Made by a program: the position numbers and the translations under genes. The notes beneath the pieces are model-generated. The model searched no databases and was not told where the DNA came from. It worked only from the letters and a program-made list of their open reading frames with translations. Of a DNA stretch of 29,193 bases, positions 14,510-21,634 are shown in pieces; position 1 is the stretch's first letter, and every line of letters starts with the position of its first letter. Source of the stretch: CAZWHE01 sp964633825 (GTDB lineage: Bacteria; Planctomycetota; B15-G4; CAYZWU01); contig CAZWHE010000033.1 of assembly GCA_964633825.1 (NCBI GenBank), forward strand, positions 1 through 29,193, written 5' to 3'.

Positions 14510-17364
14510 TGAACTGGCCTGTTCTGACACTCTGCGCAGCACTCGCGGCACTGGGCGGCGCTGTTTTGGAAAAGGATGGGGAAGAAGCTCCAACCCTCGT
14601 GATCCGGGCGAAACGGATCTACACCCTGTCCGACGGGGCCGGCGTTCCCGAGATCGTCGAGAACGGGGCGCTTTTGATCAGGGACGGCCGGATCGCGTCC
14701 GTGGGAACCGACATCGATGTTCCGAAGGGCGTGCGCGTCATCGACTTCCGGGACGGTGTGATCATTCCCGGCCTTGTGGCGGCCGGTTCGAGGCTCGCCG
14801 GATATCTGCCGGGCGAGGAAACGGTTTCGGCAAAGTACCGCGCCCTCGATGCGTTCGATCCCTACGCCGGGAACGACCATCTTCTCGAAGGCGGGGTGAC
14901 GGCGCTCTATCTCTCCCCCGACACGCGCCGCCTCGTCTCCGGCCGGGGCGCCGTTGTCAAGACGGCGGGCCGGAGGGGAGCGCGCGTTCTCGATGAGGGG
15001 AGCGACCTCTGTGTGAATCTCTGCGAGAGCGCCTACCGGCCCGGGGGGGTGCAGAGGTATCCCCTGCCGGCCTGGTCTCTCGAAAAAATCCCGCCGGCCA
15101 TACGCCAGGGACCGACGGCGCGCCTCGGGCAGTATATGGAGCTGCGCGGCGCCTTCACGGCGGCGCGCGAGTACGGCGCTTTGAAAAAGTCCGGCGCCCT
15201 CGACGGGAAGTCTTTCGATAACAATCTCGAGGTTCTGGCCGAGACGCTCGCCGAGCTTCCCGTTCTGCGGATCAGGGCTCTCAGGGCCGTTGACATCGAA
15301 GGCGCCTTGGCCGTCGCAGAGGAAATGGGTTTCCGGGCGTACCTCGCGGGATGCACGGAAGCGCACCTCGTCGCGGACCGGCTCGCCGCTTCGGGACTCG
15401 GCGTCGTCTACGAGATCTCCTTTCGCCAAGACAGACCGGAAAACGAGATCGGGATCGAGCCGGGCCGCATGGTAGAGAAAGCGTCTACAGCCGCCCTTCT
15501 CCACGAGAAAGGCGTGGACCTGGCGCTTGCACTTCCTTCCTGGGTTTCGCCGTCGGCTCTTCTCGGCGCGGCCCGCCTCGCCGTCAGAGGGGGACTGTCC
15601 GAGAAAGCCGCCCTCGAAGCCGTGGCGCGGTCGCCGGCCCGGATTCTCTGCGTGGACGGCCGCGTGGGAAGCCTCGTACCGGGCAGGGATGCCGATTTCG
15701 CCGTCCTTTCCGGGTCTCCCTTTGACGTGAATTCCCACGTGCGTGAGGTCTTCATCGACGGGAGCTCGGTCTTTGTCAATCCGGCGGGCCGGGACGCTCT
15801 CGTGGTCCGCGCCGGCAAGGTTCTGACCGCTGCAGGGGAACCCATCGTGAACGGTGAAGTTCTCGTCGAAGGGGGCGTCATCAAGGCCGTGGGGCATACC
15901 GTGCCCCATCCCCCGGGCGCGCGCATCGTCGACGAGGGGGCGGACTCGGTGGTTGCGCCCGGTCTGATCGACAGCCACGGCCATCTCGGTCTCGAAAGGG
16001 ACAAAACCGTGCCCGGCCCCGATATCGCCATCCACCGCGCCGTGGCCGTGGAACAGGACAACTTCCGCCGCGTCGCTTCGGCCGGCGTGACAACGGTGAT
16101 CATGTCCCCTTACGGCGCAAACAGCAGCGGTTCGAGGGTGGCGGCCGTCAAGACGGCCGGCCGCTGCCGGAAGGACCTCGTTGTGGACGAGCTCTGCGCC
16201 GTCAAGTTCGTCTTTACCGGAAAAGATCCCGTCCTCGGCCGGGACAGCCTGCGCAAACCGTTGAAGAGCGGGAAGAAATATTTCGATTCGTGGAAAAAAT
16301 ATTACGAAGACCTGAAGAAGTGGGAGGAGGAGCAGGCAAAGAAAAAGAAAGAGGCCGAAGAAAAGGGGAAGGCGAAGACCGAGAAGGAGAAAAAGACCGG
16401 GTCTTCAAAAGAAAAGTCCGTCGAAGAAGAGAAAGAAGAAAAGGCCGATCCTCTCTCCGGAACTTGGGAGGGAAAGATTTCGGGAGGACCGATCCCCGAA
16501 CCGGTCGACGTTGTCGTCAAGCTGAAGCTCGACGATGACGGCATCACTGTCACGGGCTCGGCCTCGTCGCCCCTGAGCCCGGAAGAGGTCGAGCTGAGCG
16601 GCACCTTTCAGGACAACCACCTGCGTGTCGAGATTCTCGAAGAGACCCCCATGGGTCTTCCCGTTGTCGAGGCCGACATCGACCGCGAGGACCACATGAC
16701 GGGCTTTCTCCAGCTGGGCGACGCATTCAAGGTCGACTTCGAGGCCGACCGCGTCGAAAAGGAGGCGCCCGTCATCAAGGTGTCGAGAAAGAAAAGAAAA
16801 GCCGGAGACAAACCGGAACCGCCCAAGGTCAACGAAAAGCTCGAACCCTTCCGGAAGCTCTTTGCCGGCGAGATCCCGGTTTTTGTGAGGGTTCATAAGG
16901 ACAGCGAGATCGAGGCCGTGATCAAGGTCGTGGTCGAAGAGTTCAAGGCGCCCCTTGTGCTCCTCGGCGCGGGCGAGGCCTACAAGGTGAAGGACAAGAT
17001 CAAAGCGGCGAAAACGGGCGTCGTCGCCAGGCTTCCTCTTGTGGGCACGAAGGATGGAAAGCCCTACATCCAGGCCGCCGACCTTTCGCGGGACGCGATC
17101 CAGGTCCTGTTCCAGTCGAACGCCGAAGACGGCGCGCGCTCTCTTCCCGCCATGGCGGCCGGCGCCGTCAGGAACGGCATGGATGCCACGGCGGCTCTCG
17201 AAGCGCTCACCATAAACCCGGCCCGGCTGTTCCACATCGATGATCGCGTTGGGAGTCTCCGACCCGGAATGGACGGTGATCTCGTTATCTATTCCGGTGA
17301 TCCCTTCAATGGAACGAGCCGGGTGCTCCGGGTCTTTGTGGCCGGAAAGGAGGTGGAACAATGA
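14509..17364 (+). CDS. Exported tandem amidohydrolase-like fusion (two domains plus beta-rich insertion)
   Basis: At 951 residues this gene is twice the usual length and holds two family domains. The N-half (about 25-429) starts with IRAKRIYTLSD, has VIIPGLVAAGS where HxH should be, AVVKTAG, AGCTEAHL, and ends with GSLVPGRDADFAVLSGSPF; all metal ligands are lost. The C-half (430-951) starts VVRAGKVLTAAGEPI and keeps HGH at 490-492 in APGLIDSHGH, but the HAHR, HGTE and Asp positions read VRVHK, GAGE and QSNAE. Between them is a Lys/Glu coiled-coil-like stretch (about 584-644) and a roughly 100-residue beta-rich segment (about 647-749, beginning GTWEGKISGG) that looks like a separate small domain. 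A short hydrophobic N-terminus suggests export. The second ATG (14509) lies 6 bases after AAAGGAG; the first (14506) is also possible. Confidence 0.85.
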   Translation: MNWPVLTLCAALAALGGAVLEKDGEEAPTLVIRAKRIYTLSDGAGVPEIVENGALLIRDGRIASVGTDIDVPKGVRVIDFRDGVIIPGLVAAGSRLAGYLPGEETVSAKYRALDAFDPYAGNDHLLEGGVTALYLSPDTRRLVSGRGAVVKTAGRRGARVLDEGSDLCVNLCESAYRPGGVQRYPLPAWSLEKIPPAIRQGPTARLGQYMELRGAFTAAREYGALKKSGALDGKSFDNNLEVLAETLAELPVLRIRALRAVDIEGALAVAEEMGFRAYLAGCTEAHLVADRLAASGLGVVYEISFRQDRPENEIGIEPGRMVEKASTAALLHEKGVDLALALPSWVSPSALLGAARLAVRGGLSEKAALEAVARSPARILCVDGRVGSLVPGRDADFAVLSGSPFDVNSHVREVFIDGSSVFVNPAGRDALVVRAGKVLTAAGEPIVNGEVLVEGGVIKAVGHTVPHPPGARIVDEGADSVVAPGLIDSHGHLGLERDKTVPGPDIAIHRAVAVEQDNFRRVASAGVTTVIMSPYGANSSGSRVAAVKTAGRCRKDLVVDELCAVKFVFTGKDPVLGRDSLRKPLKSGKKYFDSWKKYYEDLKKWEEEQAKKKKEAEEKGKAKTEKEKKTGSSKEKSVEEEKEEKADPLSGTWEGKISGGPIPEPVDVVVKLKLDDDGITVTGSASSPLSPEEVELSGTFQDNHLRVEILEETPMGLPVVEADIDREDHMTGFLQLGDAFKVDFEADRVEKEAPVIKVSRKKRKAGDKPEPPKVNEKLEPFRKLFAGEIPVFVRVHKDSEIEAVIKVVVEEFKAPLVLLGAGEAYKVKDKIKAAKTGVVARLPLVGTKDGKPYIQAADLSRDAIQVLFQSNAEDGARSLPAMAAGAVRNGMDATAALEALTINPARLFHIDDRVGSLRPGMDGDLVIYSGDPFNGTSRVLRVFVAGKEVEQ

Positions 17365-18644
17365 AAAAAAGAACAGCCTCTTTGCTGATCATCTTCTTTG
17401 CGGCGCTGTCCGCCGGGCTCTGTGCCGCGGGAGAAGCGACCGCTGCGGCCGGCGGCGCATCGAACGAGGCGGAATCGCCCGGCCTGGCTGTTTTGTGCGG
17501 CAAGCTCCTCACCATGGACGACGAGGACCGCGTGATCAACGGGGCCGTTGTTCTGATCAAGGGAAAAAAGATCGAAGCGGTCGGCGCCGAAGAGGACGTG
17601 AAGATCCCCGAGGGATACCGCGTGATCGACGGCCGCGATCGGTGGGTGCTTCCCGGGCTTGTCGACTTTCACAGCCACGTGGCCGGCTCGCTGGGCGATC
17701 TCAACGACGGCATCTATCTCACCAATCCGGGGCTCAACTCTCTCGACACGCTGACCCCCGAAAACGACTACGTGAAAATGGGGCGCGCCGGCGGGGTGAC
17801 GTCCATGCTGCTCATCCCGGGGTCGGGCACCAACATGTCGGGCTTCGGAACGCTTTGCAAGAGCGCGGGCCGGAGCACGGAGGAGATCACGATCAAGTCG
17901 CCGGGATCGCTCAAGATCGCCCAGGCCGGAAACCCCGAGTGGTACTGGTACGGCGTGGGGCGATCCTTCATGTACTGGAACCTGCGCACCACACTCGAGG
18001 AAATGAAGGCCTACCACGAGGCCTGGTGCGCCTATGAAGAGGGGAAAGCCGAGAAGCCGCCCGAGTACGATCCGGCGAAGCACGATTTCCGCGGCCTCTT
18101 CCGCAAGGAGTTCGCGGCATCGATCCACACCCAGGGCTACCAGCTCATGCTGAACACGGTGGTCATGCTCTGGGACACCCTCGACATCTTCGCCGTGATG
18201 GATCACTCCACCTTCGACGGCTACAAAGCGGCGCCCCTCATGAAGGAACGCGACATCGTCGTCGTCGCCGGGCCGCGCAACATCTGGTTCGACAGGCACG
18301 ACCGCCGCATCAACGGGATTCCGGCCAAGTGGCACGAAGGCGGCGTCGAGAGGCTCGCCACCAACACGGACGCGCCCGTGCTTCCCCTCGAGGAGCACTC
18401 CTACCAGGCGACGATCGGCGTCCGCATGGGCTGGGACGACTCGTATGACGCGCTCAAGGGGCTGACGCGGATCGGCGCGGAGGCGGGAATGATCGAGGAT
18501 CTGGTCGGCACGATCGAGGTGGGCAAGGACGCCGATCTCGTTCTGTACAACGGCGATCCGCTCGATCCCCGGACCGCCTGCCTCGTGACGATCATTAACG
18601 GAAAAGTCGTATACGACGCAGCCCGCGACGGGCAGAGCTATTGA
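17361..18644 (+). CDS. Exported amidohydrolase with an intact metal site
   Basis: This 427-residue protein is the only member of the cluster with all ligand positions filled: H104 and H106 in LPGLVDFHSH, H256 in ASIHTQ, H282 in MDHSTFDGYK and D337 in ATNTDAP. K185 in GSLKIAQAGNP is the candidate bridging or structural lysine. This pattern belongs to the imidazolonepropionase/dipeptidase-like group of the amidohydrolase superfamily, which hydrolyses amide or cyclic-amide bonds; the substrate cannot be told. It ends with GTIEVGKDADLVLYNGDPL. A signal peptide is present (SLLIIFFAALSAGLCAAG), so it acts outside the cytoplasm. The ATG overlaps the previous stop and follows an essentially perfect ribosome binding site (AAAGGAGGTGG), the best of the cluster. 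Unlike its neighbours it has no Lys/Glu-rich insertion. Confidence 0.9.
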   Translation: MKKRTASLLIIFFAALSAGLCAAGEATAAAGGASNEAESPGLAVLCGKLLTMDDEDRVINGAVVLIKGKKIEAVGAEEDVKIPEGYRVIDGRDRWVLPGLVDFHSHVAGSLGDLNDGIYLTNPGLNSLDTLTPENDYVKMGRAGGVTSMLLIPGSGTNMSGFGTLCKSAGRSTEEITIKSPGSLKIAQAGNPEWYWYGVGRSFMYWNLRTTLEEMKAYHEAWCAYEEGKAEKPPEYDPAKHDFRGLFRKEFAASIHTQGYQLMLNTVVMLWDTLDIFAVMDHSTFDGYKAAPLMKERDIVVVAGPRNIWFDRHDRRINGIPAKWHEGGVERLATNTDAPVLPLEEHSYQATIGVRMGWDDSYDALKGLTRIGAEAGMIEDLVGTIEVGKDADLVLYNGDPLDPRTACLVTIINGKVVYDAARDGQSY

Positions 18645-18660
18645 GAGGAGCCGACAGGCG

Positions 18661-20007
18661 ATGAAAGGTTACACGACATTGACTCTGCTTTCTCTCCTGC
18701 TGATCGGCGCCGCCTTGCCGGGCGCGGCGGCCGGCGAGGAGGGCGAGAACTTCGTTGTGGTGAAGGCCGGACATGTGATCACCGTCACGGGCGACGAGAT
18801 CGAAAAGGGCACGATCGTCATTCGGAACGGCGTGATCGACGCGGTCGGCAAGAACGTGGAGATCCCCTTTCCCGCCAAGATCATCGACGCCGGGGACCTC
18901 TGGGTCATGCCCGGGCTGATCAGCCCCTTCTCCCTGGCCGGGAACCGCGTCTTCAGGAGAAGCGGCGTTCACGCCGATCTCAGGATCGCCGACGAATTCG
19001 ACCCCGACGAGGACGTTCTCAACAAGATCGCGCGGTGCGGCTTCACCGTGCTCGGGTTCGGCCCGATGGGGTCGGGCATCCCGGGACAGGGAATGGCCGC
19101 ACGGACCGTGGACGGCGAGGGCACGGCGCGCGTTCTCAACGATTCCGCATTTGTCTTCATCGAGATGGACAAGCCGTCGTCGGACAAGAAGACGCTGAAG
19201 GGCGCCCTGGACAAGGCGAAGAGCGAGATCGATAAACAGGAAAAGGCGAAAAAGGAGTGGGACGAGAAGCAGAAAAAGGCGGCCGAGGAAGCGGCCAAGA
19301 AGAAGGAGGCTGAAAAGAAGAAAGAGGGGGAGAAGAAAGAGCCCGAGAAAAAGAAGGAAGGCGAAAAGGACGCAAAAAAAGAGGAGAAGAAGCCCGAAAA
19401 GTTTACGCCTCCTCCGATCAGCCCGCCCTACCTTCCCATCGCCGATCTGATCCGGAAGAAGGAGGGCGTCAAGGCCCTGGTTGCCTTTAGAGAGGCCGGC
19501 GACTACATCCACTTCGAGGACGTTGCCAAGGACTGGGATTTCGCCCACGCCTACCTCGTCAGGAACATGGTGAGAAACTATTACAAGGAGAGCGACATCC
19601 TTCTCGTGGCCGAAAAGCTCGGCAAGGAAGAGGCCGAGGTGGTCCTCTATCCGACCGTCAATTTCCATCTCCTGACGAAAAACCGTTTCAACCTCGCATC
19701 CGAGCTGATCAAGGCGGGTTGCAAGGTGTCGTTCCAGACGACCGACGATTCCGTGACCTCCCACGCCGAGCAGATCAGGCTGGTCGCCCGTCTCGTCCGG
19801 GCCGGGCTCGAGAGGAAGGATGCGTTCAAGGCCGTAACGCTCCACCCCGCCGAGCTCCTCGGAATCGCCGACCGGGTGGGGAGCGTTGAGAAGGGGCGCG
19901 ACGCTGATCTTCTCTTTCTTTCGGGCGATCCCTTCGACCCGCTGACGCGCGTTGAAAAGGTCATGGTTCGGGGTGAAATCGTGGGAGAGGGGCATGAGAT
20001 CCAGTAG
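18661..20007 (+). CDS. Exported amidohydrolase-like protein 7, degenerate, Lys/Glu-rich insertion
   Basis: This 448-residue protein has a signal peptide (TLTLLSLLLIGAALPGAAA). Family elements are VVKAGHVITVTGDEI, LWVMPGLISPFS, and GSVEKGRDADLLFLSGDPFDP. The HxH site reads SPFSL, the HAHR region reads AFREA and HGTE reads YPTV. The Asp segment FQTTDDS is kept, so this one has lost its histidines but not the Asp. From about 174 to 255 it is nearly all Lys, Glu and Ala (runs of EKKKEGEKKE type), predicted coiled coil or disorder, at the same place as the insertion in gene 1. It lies 16 bp after gene 6, with GGAG about 10 bases before its ATG. Confidence 0.83.
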   Translation: MKGYTTLTLLSLLLIGAALPGAAAGEEGENFVVVKAGHVITVTGDEIEKGTIVIRNGVIDAVGKNVEIPFPAKIIDAGDLWVMPGLISPFSLAGNRVFRRSGVHADLRIADEFDPDEDVLNKIARCGFTVLGFGPMGSGIPGQGMAARTVDGEGTARVLNDSAFVFIEMDKPSSDKKTLKGALDKAKSEIDKQEKAKKEWDEKQKKAAEEAAKKKEAEKKKEGEKKEPEKKKEGEKDAKKEEKKPEKFTPPPISPPYLPIADLIRKKEGVKALVAFREAGDYIHFEDVAKDWDFAHAYLVRNMVRNYYKESDILLVAEKLGKEEAEVVLYPTVNFHLLTKNRFNLASELIKAGCKVSFQTTDDSVTSHAEQIRLVARLVRAGLERKDAFKAVTLHPAELLGIADRVGSVEKGRDADLLFLSGDPFDPLTRVEKVMVRGEIVGEGHEIQ

Positions 20008-20017
20008 GAGTATATCG

Positions 20018-21634
20018 ATGAAGATTCCGGGAATTGTCATTCCGGGAATGAAAATTCCCGGAGCCGCTGCAGCCCTGCTTTTCTGTCTCTGTTTCGTCCT
20101 CGCCGCGCCCCTGCAGGCGGAAGGGGAAAAAGGAAACGGAACGGACAAGAAAGAAGGCGAACCGGCCGAGAAAGAGGATCGCTACCTCCTTCTCACGGGA
20201 GGCGATGTCCACACCGTGACGGGCCCGGTTCTCAGGAACACGGCCGTTCTGGTGAAAAACAACGTGATCGCCGGGCTCGGGCGGGACCTCGAGATCCCGG
20301 AAGGAGCCGAGATCCTCGACGTGGCGGGCATGCGAGTTTACCCCGGCCTGATCGCGGTTTCGTCGTCGGGCATCGTGGGCCGCGAGCCGCCCGAGAACTC
20401 GACCGATGTGTTCGGCCTCGGAATGATTCTTGGCCTGTCGGGCGGTCTGACCACCGTTGTGACGGGGAACACGGCCGCCAAGCTGACCTACGGCACTCTG
20501 GAGGACATGGTCGTGAAGCGCAAAATCTTCACGACTCTCCGGTACGAGAGGCGCTACCCGCAGCGGCGGGCCGATCTGGTCAGGGATCTCGAAAAGGTGA
20601 GGCAGTACATCCGCGACCTGTCGGCCTGGGAGATGAAGAAATCGATGGGCGACAAGGAGGCCGAGGAGCCGGACAAGAAGTGGATCAAGGGGAAGTACGA
20701 CACCTACCTCAAGCTCCTCAGGCGCGAGATCACGGCCCTGATCGAAGCCGACAACATGCAGGACCTGATCGACGCCTCCGGCCTGGCCGGCGGCTTTGGG
20801 TTCCGGCTCGTGATCCGCGGCGGCGGGGAGGGCTGGACCACGGCCCCCGAGCTCGGCCGAAAGGGGGTTTCGCTCATCATTACTCCGAGGAGAAAGCGAT
20901 GGTCCCGCATGCAGAAGAATCCCGGGGACGTGGGCGAGGTGTGCGGGTGTGAAGTCGACGAGCACGAAGAGAACGAAGAGTGCCTCGGTTTCTTCGAAAA
21001 GCTGAGCAGCATGGAATGCGAAGACGAAGAGGAGACGGCGGAAACCATTGCCCGCGACAGCTCCCGCCTGCTCAGGCCCTCCGGTTGGAGCATCGAGAAC
21101 GCCCGCATTCTCTACGAGAGCGGCGTTCCCTTTGCCATCATTCCGGGGTCGAACCGTATCGGCCTCTGGGGGTTGACGGGACGCGATCTCCTCATGATGC
21201 CCATGGAGGCCGCATTCGCCGTGCGCGGCGGGCTTCCCGACAAGGCCGCAGTCGAGGCCATCACGATCAACGCGGCGCGCATTCTCGGCATCGACCACAG
21301 GGTCGGGTCGATCGAGGTGGGCAAGGACGCCGACCTGGTCGTGTGCGACGGCGATCTCCTTCACTACAAGACCATGGTGCAGTGGGTGGTCGTGAACGGC
21401 CGCGTCGCATACGACAAGGAGAAGGAGTCGCTCTTCGCCCACATTCGCCCGCGCGGAAAAGCCGGGACCGAGCCGAAGCCCGAGTTCTGGCCGCGCGAGC
21501 TCGGTCCCATGCCGGGCTTCGAGCCCGATGTCCTTCCGCCCGAGCCGGGAGAAGAAGAGGATGCTCCCCGGGATGAGGAAGAACCCATCGAAGAGGAGTC
21601 CACGGGCTCCGCAAAACAGGAAGGAGAGAAGTGA
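20018..21634 (+). CDS. Exported amidohydrolase-like protein 8, most divergent
   Basis: This 538-residue protein starts at an ATG 7 bases after TAGGAG. The N-terminus repeats IPG three times (MKIPGIVIPGMKIPG) before the hydrophobic signal core; cleavage is likely after LQA. Family elements are LLTGGDVHTVTGPV, VYPGLIAVSSS and GSIEVGKDADLVVCDGDLL. No metal ligand position is filled: HxH reads VSSS, HAHR reads IEADN, HGTE reads GGGE and the Asp region reads IPGSN. A cysteine- and acid-rich loop (VCGCEVDEHEENEEC, about 287-301) is unique to this copy and could bind metal or form disulfides. The C-terminal 55 residues are Pro/Glu-rich. Its stop overlaps the GTG of the greA-like gene. Confidence 0.82.
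   Translation: MKIPGIVIPGMKIPGAAAALLFCLCFVLAAPLQAEGEKGNGTDKKEGEPAEKEDRYLLLTGGDVHTVTGPVLRNTAVLVKNNVIAGLGRDLEIPEGAEILDVAGMRVYPGLIAVSSSGIVGREPPENSTDVFGLGMILGLSGGLTTVVTGNTAAKLTYGTLEDMVVKRKIFTTLRYERRYPQRRADLVRDLEKVRQYIRDLSAWEMKKSMGDKEAEEPDKKWIKGKYDTYLKLLRREITALIEADNMQDLIDASGLAGGFGFRLVIRGGGEGWTTAPELGRKGVSLIITPRRKRWSRMQKNPGDVGEVCGCEVDEHEENEECLGFFEKLSSMECEDEEETAETIARDSSRLLRPSGWSIENARILYESGVPFAIIPGSNRIGLWGLTGRDLLMMPMEAAFAVRGGLPDKAAVEAITINAARILGIDHRVGSIEVGKDADLVVCDGDLLHYKTMVQWVVVNGRVAYDKEKESLFAHIRPRGKAGTEPKPEFWPRELGPMPGFEPDVLPPEPGEEEDAPRDEEEPIEEESTGSAKQEGEK

Noticed and set aside
12491..14593. Minus-strand open frame of 700 codons
   Set aside because: Antisense to amidohydrolase-like genes 3 and 4, which have signal peptides, ribosome binding sites and family motifs.
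14275..16035. Minus-strand open frame of 586 codons
   Set aside because: Antisense to the tandem fusion gene; no motif recognised.
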